This document shows, piece by piece, positions 26,607-34,585 of a stretch of DNA of 64,000 nt; position 1 is the stretch's first letter; the number at the start of each line of letters is the position of its first letter. Location: NCBI GenBank assembly GCA_024401555.1, contig JAKSKV010000011.1, positions 1 to 64,000 on the forward strand, read 5' to 3'. Source of the stretch: Paludibacteraceae bacterium (GTDB lineage Bacteria > Bacteroidota > Bacteroidia > Bacteroidales > Paludibacteraceae). The position numbers and the translations under genes were made by a program. The notes beneath the pieces were generated by a model, which saw nothing but the letters and a program-made list of their open reading frames with translations, was not told the origin of the DNA and searched no databases.

Positions 26607-26614
26607 CAAAGGTA
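26607..26614 (-). promoter_or_regulatory. Candidate -7 element (TACCTTTG on minus) for the small RNA
   Basis: Plus-strand CAAAGGTA is the complement of TACCTTTG. It lies 130 bp past the end of HTCS 3 and points to the gene-free stretch. No clear -33 box. Confidence 0.4.
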
Positions 26615-26744
26615 ATGCATTTTACCGAACAGAAAACACCTTGAGACGGAAATATTTCAAAAAAATTCTTAAAACTTCGCACTATCTACCGGACAAAGCC
26701 CCGTTAATCGCAATATGTTTGACAATCATCAAAACACCACGCTA

Positions 26745-29700
26745 TTACGACTCCTGGGAAGGTGGATAGCCAAACTCCGCTCTATACTTCCTGCTAAAGT
26801 AGAGAGGATCGTTGAATCCGACGGAATAGGCCACATCGGAAACGCTTCGTCCCTCTCTCAACATTTTCTGGGCACGGTGAAGCCTAAACTCCGTGATGAT
26901 CTCCAGAGGAGTCTTATCCGTAATCGATTTCAGCTTACGGGAGAGAGAGGATTTACTCATCGCCAATTCATCCGCAATATCATCAATGGAGAATTCAGAA
27001 TCCTGATAACGCTTCTCCACCACCTGCAAAACACCCCGCAACAGATCGTTCGCCTCCTCATCGATGCGATCCTCCTCGAAATTACGTGTCAACACCTGCT
27101 GTTGCTGCGTTCTACGCCACTGCAATATATTGTGCAACTTCATCAGCAACTCCTTGGCGGAGAATGGTTTGGTGACATAATCGATCGCACCACTCGACAG
27201 GCCTCGCAATCTGTCATCCTCATCACTACGAGCGGAGAGGAAGACCAATGGCACATGCATAGTCGGCTGTTCGCTGCGCAGACGTTTATACATCTCAATA
27301 CCATCCACAACTGGCATCTCTACATCGGAGATGATGATATCAGGGCGGCTCTCCTTCACGACACGCAAGCCCTCCTCTCCATTGGATGCCGACACCACAT
27401 TCACATAAGGTTTCAGCATCTCACAGAGATTGTTCAATATCAACGGATCGTCGTCAACCACCATCACCGTATTACCATCCAACAACTCCGCATTTACCTC
27501 AAATGTCTCTGACGAGGCCTTTGCTGGAGCAGAGATCTCAGCCAACTCATCCGACTTGGTCAACGAAATGACAATGGTTGTTCCCTTTCCCTCTTCGCTC
27601 TCCAACTGAATCGCACCACCACTCTTGCGGACGAAATCCTTCGTCATCTGGAAACCAAGGCCTGTGCCCTTCTCATTGTTCGTACCCAAAGTGGATTCAT
27701 GCCGTCCGTCACCCATTAGTTCCTCAACTTTCTCCTTCGTCATTCCCACGCCACTATCGGTAATGGACAATCGAACAACAGACAACTCCTCCGAAGCGTA
27801 AATACGGATAGAGCCACCCATCGGTGTAAATTTCACCGCATTCGACAAGACATTGCGGATAGCCGTTCCTATCATGCGCCCATCGGCAAACACTTTATGT
27901 TTCACATCGGAAGTGTAATCCACGGTTATATTCTTCTCCGAGAGGACACCATTCAGAAGATCCAGAACCTCCGTCATAATTTGGTGAAGACTCACGTGAT
28001 CCATACGGCAAGCCACATCCGACTGTTTACCCCTCGCCCACTCCAAGAGTTTCACCATCACCGACTGCAAATTAAACGCAGACAAATAGGTGTCATTCAA
28101 CACCTTCCATGTGTTCGGAGAGATCTCACGTCGCTTCACAACGCCCTCCAATGCGCCCACAATAGCGAACATCGGATTCTTCAAGTCATGTGCCACGACA
28201 GAGATCAAACGGTCCTTTTCCCGAAGCACATCCAAAAGTTCTTGGTTACGTTGTTCGATGAATTTTTGCTTCTGACCCAATAATTGATTGCTCTCATCCA
28301 ACTCCTTGGTGCGTTCAGCCACCATTTTCGACAAGAGCTCACGTTGTTTCACGATAGAACGGAATCGGTAGTAGAGCACACCGGCAACAATCGCAATAAG
28401 TCCCAACACCATCAGGAGTGTACACCACCATGTCTTCCACCAAGGCGGTAAGACACGTATGTTCAGCGTAATAATCTTCGGATCACCCACTCCGTCGCGA
28501 CGCAACGCCTTCACTTCCAAGACGTAGTCTCCAAAAGGCAAGTGGGAGATCTTCACCTCTCGTTTATCCCCCAAATCCACCCATCGGCGGTCCAAGCCAT
28601 TGATTCGGTAAGAGGCATCCACAATATTCAGGCCAGAGAAATCCAATACATCAAAAGAGATGCTGATATTGGTTTCATCATAATTCAAGACCAACTCATT
28701 CGTACGAGAAAGAGGAGCAGGCAACAGGTCGCTGCTTGGCAAAACACGCTCTCCAAATAAATAGAGATCAGAGAAAGAGAGATAGCTAACACCCGACGAC
28801 TCACGCTTCAAAGTAGGATCAAAGACCATAAATCCCTCGGTGCTGCCAAAATAGAACCGTCCCTTGGAGTCTTGGAAGGCGGCACGGGAGGTGAAATAGT
28901 TGCGGTTGCGGCAACGGTCGTCCAACAAGACCTGATGATAAGTCGCACCATCATAATCGAAATAGAGGATACCATTGGATCCGCTGGTCCAAAAGTGGCC
29001 ATCCCTACCCATCAAAATGGAGGAATAATGGCCCGTAGGCAAAAAATCCAACGATTTGAAAGAGGATCCATCCGCCTCGAAACGAAGGACACCCCGATTG
29101 CTCACCACAAAAAGATTACCCGCCTCGTCGCAAGCGCCCTGGAACATCATCAACGGATTGTGGGACTGCGTGGCGTCTATATCCGGATAGGTGGCCTTCA
29201 TCTTGCCATTCTCCCAACGCCAAACGGTACGGGAGGTAACGATCCAACGCACGCCCTGCTTCGTTTCCATAAGATGCTCCACCCATCGGTCTTCCGAGGA
29301 TATGGTGGAATCGCCTATCAACCGCACATGGTTCCAAATATTCTTCTCCTTGGAATAGCAATAGATACCATCACCCGCCAGGCCGACGCCCACTTCCCCA
29401 TTCTGGAAACAGTGCAACACCTTACTGGTACTATATGCGAAACCAATTCCATTGAAAGGATACTGCGTAATCTTTCCCGTCTCCGTATCATAGGTGCAAG
29501 GAACTCCACCCCAAGAGGCTACCCATATCTTTCCATCGACACCCTTCTGTAACGACAAGACATTGTTACTTGTCAAACCGTCCTCCGTCTGGATATGTTT
29601 CAACAATTTCAGATCGGGAGAGAGCAGATAACAGCCATGTCCATCCGCGCTGACCACGATATTTCCTCGACTATCCTCCGCGAAAGAGGTTCCATCCACC

Positions 29701-30746
29701 AAAGGAAATCCGATATCGGACGAGTGCAGAGAACTGGACTCTTTCGACTCGCCATATCGCCACAAACCTGAATTCTGGGTACCGATCCAAATATCTCCAT
29801 CACGATCTTCGAAGAGGGTATGCACCTTCTTCAACTCATCCACATTGATATTGATCGGTGCCTGTCTCTCAAAGCTCCATTTTCCAGAGTGGCACTCTCC
29901 TCGCCAAAGTCCGCTTCCGCTGGTACCCAACCAAATCCTTCCCTTCGAATCCTTGAGGATGGCGGTGATGCACTTGAAAGGCGTTTCGATCTTTTCCGCA
30001 CGAAGGATGACACCATCGTCACCGATATGCACGACGCCCAAGGAGCCGATACTGGAAGATATCAATATGCGGTTGTGGTCCAAACGGACCATCGAGGAGA
30101 CCATCTCATTGATTTCCGAGAGAAATGTGGGGCCACATCGTTTGAAATCCTTATCCCACACACGGACACCGGGAAAAGAGCCAATCCATATCCGCCCCCA
30201 GTCATCCTCCAACAAGCTACAAGTAAAGATGTCTTGGGTGGCTTGGTATGCGATAGGATTCTTGTCGAAGCGACCGTTCTCCTTATCGAGCAGATAAAGC
30301 CCCGCATTGGTGGAGAGAATCGTTCTACCACCACTGATTGGATAGATTCCCGTCACACATTTGTAGTAAGTGGAGTCAAAATCCTTGGGCGCCAAATTAT
30401 GGAATGAATCGGTCATCTCATCATAAGAGACCGCCATTCCGTTGTTACTTCCGAAACAGACCGTGCCATCTTCCAAAGTGACGGAACGGACGATATCGTT
30501 TCGGAACAGTGAAGGATAATCCTCGAAAAAATAGTTCTTGAAATGGACACCGTCGAACTTATTCAAACCATACTCGGTGGCCACCCATAGGAAGCCATTC
30601 TTGTCTTGAGAAATGGAATGGACATAGTTACAGCTCAGGCCATCCTTCACCGTATAATGGTGGAACGAGGCCCACTCCATTGCCCTTAACGGAGAAAAAG
30701 CAAGCAGGAAAACAACTATATATCTTAAAACCCTAATAGAAAACAT
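26745..30746 (-). CDS. Hybrid two-component system sensor/regulator 3 (HTCS, HDLKNP type)
   Basis: A 1333-residue protein if started at the ATG at 30746, which directly precedes a good signal peptide (MFSIRVLRYIVVFLLAF); an ATG 17 codons upstream would spoil it and lies beyond the promoter element. Order: Reg_prop propeller repeats (FLWVATEYGLNKFDG, IWIGTQNSGLWRYG), a Y_Y_Y domain, a membrane helix near 790-810, a coiled coil, a kinase with His853 (AHDLKNP), an ATPase domain (GTGLGFQMT), a receiver with Asp1141 (SDVEMP), and an AraC-type DNA-binding domain. It resembles HTCS 1 throughout and is probably a paralogue. No polysaccharide-use genes are adjacent. Confidence 0.93.
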   Translation of the reverse strand: MFSIRVLRYIVVFLLAFSPLRAMEWASFHHYTVKDGLSCNYVHSISQDKNGFLWVATEYGLNKFDGVHFKNYFFEDYPSLFRNDIVRSVTLEDGTVCFGSNNGMAVSYDEMTDSFHNLAPKDFDSTYYKCVTGIYPISGGRTILSTNAGLYLLDKENGRFDKNPIAYQATQDIFTCSLLEDDWGRIWIGSFPGVRVWDKDFKRCGPTFLSEINEMVSSMVRLDHNRILISSSIGSLGVVHIGDDGVILRAEKIETPFKCITAILKDSKGRIWLGTSGSGLWRGECHSGKWSFERQAPININVDELKKVHTLFEDRDGDIWIGTQNSGLWRYGESKESSSLHSSDIGFPLVDGTSFAEDSRGNIVVSADGHGCYLLSPDLKLLKHIQTEDGLTSNNVLSLQKGVDGKIWVASWGGVPCTYDTETGKITQYPFNGIGFAYSTSKVLHCFQNGEVGVGLAGDGIYCYSKEKNIWNHVRLIGDSTISSEDRWVEHLMETKQGVRWIVTSRTVWRWENGKMKATYPDIDATQSHNPLMMFQGACDEAGNLFVVSNRGVLRFEADGSSFKSLDFLPTGHYSSILMGRDGHFWTSGSNGILYFDYDGATYHQVLLDDRCRNRNYFTSRAAFQDSKGRFYFGSTEGFMVFDPTLKRESSGVSYLSFSDLYLFGERVLPSSDLLPAPLSRTNELVLNYDETNISISFDVLDFSGLNIVDASYRINGLDRRWVDLGDKREVKISHLPFGDYVLEVKALRRDGVGDPKIITLNIRVLPPWWKTWWCTLLMVLGLIAIVAGVLYYRFRSIVKQRELLSKMVAERTKELDESNQLLGQKQKFIEQRNQELLDVLREKDRLISVVAHDLKNPMFAIVGALEGVVKRREISPNTWKVLNDTYLSAFNLQSVMVKLLEWARGKQSDVACRMDHVSLHQIMTEVLDLLNGVLSEKNITVDYTSDVKHKVFADGRMIGTAIRNVLSNAVKFTPMGGSIRIYASEELSVVRLSITDSGVGMTKEKVEELMGDGRHESTLGTNNEKGTGLGFQMTKDFVRKSGGAIQLESEEGKGTTIVISLTKSDELAEISAPAKASSETFEVNAELLDGNTVMVVDDDPLILNNLCEMLKPYVNVVSASNGEEGLRVVKESRPDIIISDVEMPVVDGIEMYKRLRSEQPTMHVPLVFLSARSDEDDRLRGLSSGAIDYVTKPFSAKELLMKLHNILQWRRTQQQQVLTRNFEEDRIDEEANDLLRGVLQVVEKRYQDSEFSIDDIADELAMSKSSLSRKLKSITDKTPLEIITEFRLHRAQKMLREGRSVSDVAYSVGFNDPLYFSRKYRAEFGYPPSQES

Positions 30747-30762
30747 CTTCAAATATTTGCGA

Positions 30763-30770
30763 CAAATATA
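30763..30770 (-). promoter_or_regulatory. Candidate -7 element (TATATTTG on minus) for HTCS 3
   Basis: Plus-strand CAAATATA is the complement of TATATTTG, 16 bp upstream of the chosen start codon. It lies downstream of the alternative start at 30797, which supports the shorter protein. Confidence 0.5.
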
Positions 30771-30868
30771 GCAATTTAATGGTAGAAGAAAAAGCACATG
30801 TTAAGGATAAACTATCATTTATCGGAAAAATTAAGGAAACAGATGCCACCGCGTAAGAAAAAAAGAAG

Positions 30869-30876
30869 TAAATTTG
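30869..30876 (+). promoter_or_regulatory. Candidate -7 element TAAATTTG for glyA
   Basis: An exact TAnnTTTG match about 50 bp before the glyA start codon. No clear -33 TTG. Confidence 0.5.
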
Positions 30877-30927
30877 CACTTGCGAAATTAACTCGAGGAA
30901 TTAACAATTAACAACAAGTATATACTT

Positions 30928-32208
30928 ATGGTAAGAGACACAGCAATTTTCGACATTATCGAAAAAGAGCACCAGCGTCAGCTTAAAGGAATTGAGCTAA
31001 TCGCTTCCGAGAACTTTGTCAGCGATCAAGTGATGCAGGCAATGGGAAGTTATTTAACAAACAAGTATGCTGAGGGTTACATCGGACACCGTCACTACGG
31101 TGGTTGCGAAGTAGTCGACATGAGCGAAGGTTTGGCAATCGAGCGTCTTTGCAAACTTTACGGCGCAGAGTATGCTAACGTACAACCTCACTCAGGTGCT
31201 CAGGCTAACGGAGCTGTTCTTCTTGCGGTACTTAACCCTGGAGACAAGTTCATGGGATTGGCTTTGGACCACGGAGGTCACCTTTCTCACGGATCATTGG
31301 TAAATACATCTGGTTTGATCTACAAGCCAGTTCCTTATTATTTGAACAAAGAGACTGGTCGTGTTGACTACGACGAGATGGAGAAGACTGCAAAGGCAGA
31401 GCGTCCTAAGTTGATCATCGGTGGTGGTTCAGCTTACTCCCGCGAGTGGGATTACGCACGCATGCGTAAGATCGCTGACGAGGTTGGCGCACTTTTAATG
31501 ATCGATATGGCTCACCCTGCTGGTTTGATCGCCGCAGGTTTGCTCGACAATCCATTGAAATATGCTCACATCGTAACTTCTACTACCCACAAGACTCTTC
31601 GTGGTCCACGTGGTGGAATCATCCTCCTTGCAAAGGATTTCGACAATCCTTGGGGTAAGGTGACAAAGAAGGGTGTTATCCGCAAGATGTCCTCTATCTT
31701 GAATTCAGCAGTGTTCCCAGGTATGCAAGGTGGTCCATTGGAGCATGTCATCGCTGCCAAGGCAGTCGCTTTCGGAGAGGCACTTCAACCAGAGTTCAAG
31801 ACATACCAAACTCAAGTGAAGAAGAATGCCGCTGTTATGGCGCAAGCATTCGTTGACAAGGGTTACGCAGTCGTTTCCGGCGGTACCGACAACCACTCAA
31901 TGTTGATCGATCTTCGTCCTAAGTTCCCTGAATTGACTGGTAAGATGGCAGAGAGCGCACTTGTTGCCGCTGACATCACCACTAACATGAACATGGTGCC
32001 ATTCGACACTCGTTCAGCATTCCAAACTTCAGGTCTCCGTTTCGGAACGCCAGCCATCACCACTCGTGGTGCAAAGGAGGAGTTGATGGTTGAGATCGTC
32101 GAGATGATAGACACCGTTCTTTCTAACCCAGAGAGCGAGGCAAACATCAAGTCAGTTCGCGAGAAGGTTAACAGCATCATGAAGGATTATCCTTTGTTCG
32201 CTTGGTAA
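30928..32208 (+). CDS. glyA: Serine hydroxymethyltransferase
   Basis: A 426-residue PLP enzyme that interconverts serine and glycine with tetrahydrofolate, the main source of one-carbon units. It opens with the family sequence [15 protein letters not shown]; the PLP lysine is Lys222 in [13 protein letters not shown], and the substrate-binding [11 protein letters not shown] is present. The length is normal. Codon choice (CGT, GGT, GCT) differs from the neighbouring sensors and suits a highly expressed gene. It is monocistronic with its own promoter and a strong terminator. Confidence 0.97.
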   Translation: MVRDTAIFDIIEKEHQRQLKGIELIASENFVSDQVMQAMGSYLTNKYAEGYIGHRHYGGCEVVDMSEGLAIERLCKLYGAEYANVQPHSGAQANGAVLLAVLNPGDKFMGLALDHGGHLSHGSLVNTSGLIYKPVPYYLNKETGRVDYDEMEKTAKAERPKLIIGGGSAYSREWDYARMRKIADEVGALLMIDMAHPAGLIAAGLLDNPLKYAHIVTSTTHKTLRGPRGGIILLAKDFDNPWGKVTKKGVIRKMSSILNSAVFPGMQGGPLEHVIAAKAVAFGEALQPEFKTYQTQVKKNAAVMAQAFVDKGYAVVSGGTDNHSMLIDLRPKFPELTGKMAESALVAADITTNMNMVPFDTRSAFQTSGLRFGTPAITTRGAKEELMVEIVEMIDTVLSNPESEANIKSVREKVNSIMKDYPLFAW

Positions 32209-32230
32209 TCGATTTCGAATCATAAACGAC

Positions 32231-32262
32231 AAAAAAGGTTGCTCCATTGGGCAACCTTTTTT
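32231..32262 (+). terminator. glyA terminator
   Basis: AAAAAAGGTTGC pairs with GCAACCTTTTTT across an 8-base loop, giving a stem with a T6 tail 22 bp after the stop codon. Confidence 0.9.
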
Positions 32263-32483
32263 GTTGAGGACAAAGCGATGTTGTTTATATGGACGGAGTG
32301 ATGATTACACGCCACTCGTTTAAGCAAACACTATTTTACGCCTAAAAAGGTGGACCAAGACCACCTTTTTTATGGAGCATCCACTATTTTATGCATATAT
32401 TTCAGCTCAAACAGTACACTTCGTCCACCTTTTCAGCAACATCAGATTGTCCAACAGAATTGTAGTTGGGAACTTAGGACCTT

Positions 32484-32513
32484 AACGGGATTGTTAGCAA
32501 CACCAATAAGCGC
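32484..32513. repeat. 30-bp direct repeat, left copy, bounding the accessory island
   Basis: Begins AACGGGATTG and ends CAATAAGCGC; identical over 30 bp to 34548-34577. The two copies enclose the transposase and the DUF3990 module. The first bases resemble the REP-like elements in the same island. Confidence 0.85.
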
Positions 32514-32548
32514 AGGGTTAAATCACCCGACAAACATCTTCGTCCGAA

Positions 32549-32576
32549 CCACGCCGTTAGGCGTCAAACGTGGGTA
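32549..32576 (+). repeat. REP-like hairpin element A
   Basis: CCACGCCGTTAGGC, then a short spacer and AAACGTGGGTAG. An inner hairpin GCC-GTTA-GGC lies inside an outer CCAC/GTGG pairing. A second copy begins 101 bp downstream. Confidence 0.6.
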
Positions 32577-32649
32577 GCAATAAAATGAATGACGTGACAT
32601 ATTTCCCCGTAGGGGATAAACATCACCAGCCAAACATCATCGACACAAA

Positions 32650-32677
32650 CCACGCCGTTAGGGTAACACGTGGGTAA
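32650..32677 (+). repeat. REP-like hairpin element B
   Basis: CCACGCCGTTAGGGTAAC followed by ACGTGGGTAA, a variant of element A. The 20-odd bases before both copies are also similar (CAAACATC followed by TCG). It ends 9 bp from the transposase stop codon. Confidence 0.6.
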
Positions 32678-32685
32678 CATATCAT

Positions 32686-33144
32686 TCATACATCTTCCAA
32701 CAAATACCGCTCGTCATATTCCACACCAAAATCTTTCAACGTCTGCAAATATTCTTCTCGAAACGTACGTTTCTTATGATGTTCCTCTTGCCCCTTTATA
32801 TAATCAATCACCGAATCAACATGCGATTTGCTATACGAAAAGGCTCCATAGCCTTCCTGCCACTCAAAATGGAAACGAGACATTCTATTCTGATTGATCC
32901 ACTGAGAAGAACATCGTTTTACTTCTTTCATCAAATCCGACAAACTCTCACTCGCTCTAAATCCGAAAAACACATGAACATGATTCGACGTTCCGCCAAT
33001 GGCTAACATTTTGTTTCCCCTTGACTGAACAATTCCACTAATATAACCATATAACTTCTCTTGAAAGCCTTTTTCTATCAACGCTTCCCTATGTTTCACT
33101 GCAAAAACACAATGAATATGTATTTGGGTGTATGTATTAGGCAT
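32686..33144 (-). CDS. IS200/RAYT-like Y1 transposase
   Basis: A 152-residue HUH-type single-strand transposase. The HUH pair is His55/His57 (GGTSNHVHVFF), and the likely nucleophile is Tyr115 in VIDYIKGQEEHH; WQEGYGAFSYS is a further family motif. The start at 33144 (MPNTYTQIHIHCVFAV) fits the family better than the upstream ATG at 33198. No tnpB accompanies it and no IS200 left- and right-end hairpins were recognised. Nearby short palindromic repeats of one family instead suggest a REP-associated (RAYT) domesticated transposase. The gene is intact. Confidence 0.85.
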   Translation of the reverse strand: MPNTYTQIHIHCVFAVKHREALIEKGFQEKLYGYISGIVQSRGNKMLAIGGTSNHVHVFFGFRASESLSDLMKEVKRCSSQWINQNRMSRFHFEWQEGYGAFSYSKSHVDSVIDYIKGQEEHHKKRTFREEYLQTLKDFGVEYDERYLLEDV

Positions 33145-33260
33145 ATAACTCAAATAGATTTTTAATAAAACAAAACAATAACATTCTCCATACGACAAAT
33201 CACAAACAAAACAAAGCGTTGATGACGCCTTTTATTTATGTCGTTGCTCCAACAGTTTGA

Positions 33261-33283
33261 CGCCTTGGGAGCGGTGGGCGGAT
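33261..33283. repeat. 23-bp GC-rich direct repeat, left copy
   Basis: Starts CGCCTTGGGA and ends GTGGGCGGAT; identical to 34265-34287. Weaker similarity (CCAACNGTTTTGAC-like) extends to its left in both copies. The repeats bracket the three-gene DUF3990 module. The right copy, with one more C, can fold as CCGCC/GGCGG. Confidence 0.8.
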
Positions 33284-33287
33284 ATAA

Positions 33288-33530
33288 TCAACAAGCCAAT
33301 GCTTGGTCAATCATTTCTTTTCTTTCTTCTACAAGATAACTATAAACATACCTTGCAGACTGATAATACAAACCTGTATTTGCATCACAAAGTTTGGCAA
33401 AGGTATTAGATTGATACAAAATATCAAAAGCCTTGCTAACAGGAAGATGATTTTCTTCTGTTAATATGGTTATCAGATCGGTTGTGAGCGATTGAACCAT
33501 AAAATCAAACTCCTGCTTTGTAACATTCAT
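33288..33530 (-). CDS. DUF3791 family small protein (downstream copy)
   Basis: An 80-residue helical protein without signal peptide or membrane segment. FDILYQSNTFAKLCDANTGLY resembles the core of DUF3791, a family usually found next to DUF3990 genes. Its ATG overlaps the stop of the DUF3990 gene by 4 bp. In a toxin-antitoxin reading it would be an antitoxin or accessory component; this is inferred from linkage. The gene is AT-rich compared with the genome around it. Confidence 0.65.
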   Translation of the reverse strand: MNVTKQEFDFMVQSLTTDLITILTEENHLPVSKAFDILYQSNTFAKLCDANTGLYYQSARYVYSYLVEERKEMIDQALAC

Positions 33531-34003
33531 ATCCTAACTAATTTCGATATTGCCAACTCCGTACAAAAAGCATATTGAAAAGTAATGCCTTTCATATATT
33601 TTATTCGTTCCAAGAATGTTTCAAAAGATATGTAACCATTCCTGAAGTTATTTATTTGAGCACCAACTCTATCATTGGCTATAGGACCATACACAACATC
33701 AAAATCATGCAATGTTCGTCCTCGTTCATCATTTCTATGGTCATAAATAAAATGTGCCCACTCCTCTGTATAACTATCAAAACTTTTGAACCGTAACATT
33801 CCGTCATATATCAACGAATCATCAAAGTCATATGTCATAACGATCGGATCTCCTCCAAGAAAAATAGTTTTTAATTTTGCCATTTCCTCAGCCTGGGCAC
33901 AATCATCAGACAAATAGAATGCCTTTCCAAAATCTTTATTAGGTTTAGAATAAGACAAGTCTATCTTGTCAATAACCATATTTGAGCCATGATATAGTTT
34001 CAA
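33527..34003 (-). CDS. DUF3990 family protein, putative ADP-ribosyltransferase-fold toxin
   Basis: A 158-residue protein. The N-terminal LYHGSN (His5) and FGKAFYLSDD (Tyr30) resemble the H and Y of the H-Y-E class of ADP-ribosyltransferases, and DUF3990 is assigned to that fold. A conserved DFDVVYGPIANDR lies in the second half. There is no secretion signal, so the target would be intracellular. It overlaps a DUF3791 gene by 4 bp at each end, the tight coupling typical of toxin-antitoxin operons. Catalytic activity and toxicity are inferred, not shown. Confidence 0.75.
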   Translation of the reverse strand: MKLYHGSNMVIDKIDLSYSKPNKDFGKAFYLSDDCAQAEEMAKLKTIFLGGDPIVMTYDFDDSLIYDGMLRFKSFDSYTEEWAHFIYDHRNDERGRTLHDFDVVYGPIANDRVGAQINNFRNGYISFETFLERIKYMKGITFQYAFCTELAISKLVRI

Positions 34004-34227
34004 GACAAATTTCCTCCCTTTCTTTTACAGAAAGCAGACAAGCCTTCCACCATATCCTCAAATCGTTGCGTATGCATAATGCCATAATGAGATTGAATCA
34101 TATCTAAAGCACCATAGCGACTCAAATAAGACTGAGCCTCCTGACAACTAATGTTATATCTCTTAGCAAACGAGCCAATCAACATAACCATATATTCTAC
34201 TATGTCTCGCAAATTATACATACTCAT
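34000..34227 (-). CDS. DUF3791 family small protein (upstream copy)
   Basis: A 75-residue protein, first gene of the three-gene module. MVMLIGSFAKRYNISCQEAQSYLSRYGALDMI is the family-like part (long helices with an internal YLSRYGA). It resembles the downstream DUF3791 protein only weakly, so the pair is not a fresh duplication. Being first in the operon and overlapping the DUF3990 gene, it is the better antitoxin candidate. The start could also be the Met two codons later. Confidence 0.65.
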   Translation of the reverse strand: MSMYNLRDIVEYMVMLIGSFAKRYNISCQEAQSYLSRYGALDMIQSHYGIMHTQRFEDMVEGLSAFCKRKGGNLS

Positions 34228-34264
34228 ACCTCACTTGCCCCAACTGTTTTGACCTTCGGTCTTC

Positions 34265-34287
34265 CGCCTTGGGAGCGGTGGGCGGAT
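34265..34287. repeat. 23-bp GC-rich direct repeat, right copy
   Basis: Identical to 33261-33283, 1004 bp apart, just upstream of the DUF3791-DUF3990-DUF3791 operon. Confidence 0.8.
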
Positions 34288-34321
34288 TGCAAAGATAATA
34301 AAATTTGACAAAAACACACCT

Positions 34322-34340
34322 CGTTTAATCCCTAACGGGA
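34322..34340 (-). repeat. REP-like element C (partial)
   Basis: CGTTTAATCCCTAACGGGA, the inverse orientation of elements A and B, without the flanking ACCCA. Confidence 0.5.
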
Positions 34341-34367
34341 TAATGGGGTCAATTCACCTCTTGTTCT

Positions 34368-34396
34368 ACCCACGTTTAATCCCTAACGGGATTGTT
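34368..34396 (-). repeat. REP-like element D
   Basis: ACCCACGTTTAATCCCTAAC followed by GGGATTGTT. On the minus strand it shows AATCCC-GTTA-GGGATT and then AAACGTGGGT, the same layout as elements A and B. Confidence 0.6.
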
Positions 34397-34530
34397 TGTT
34401 CACACAACTTTTGTCGGATAAAAGAACCTTATATCACTCCTATGCGTGGCTATTCTTAAATAGGTTGAAACATCTATTTAACTTCTAATATCGAATTCGC
34501 CTTATGCGTTCTACATCTGCTTTTATTCTT

Positions 34531-34559
34531 ACCCACGTTTAATTCCAAACGGGATTGTT
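34531..34559 (-). repeat. REP-like element E
   Basis: ACCCACGTTTAATTCCAAAC followed by GGGATTGTT, a diverged copy of element D. It runs into the right 30-bp direct repeat. Confidence 0.6.
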
Positions 34560-34577
34560 AGCAACACCAATAAGCGC
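34548..34577. repeat. 30-bp direct repeat, right copy, bounding the accessory island
   Basis: Exact match to 32484-32513, 2064 bp apart, ending 8 bp before the helicase stop codon. Confidence 0.85.
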
Positions 34578-34585
34578 GGGAATTC

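Noticed and set aside
1655-30746. A polysaccharide utilisation locus
   Set aside because: Three HTCS genes suggest it, but there is no SusC, SusD or glycoside hydrolase gene in the window.
32686-33144. An active IS200/IS605 insertion sequence
   Set aside because: No tnpB, no recognised left- and right-end hairpins, and REP-like repeats nearby point to a RAYT-type single gene instead.
32209-34585. Prophage or conjugative element
   Set aside because: No integrase, structural, relaxase or mobilisation gene is present; only the Y1 transposase and small DUF proteins.
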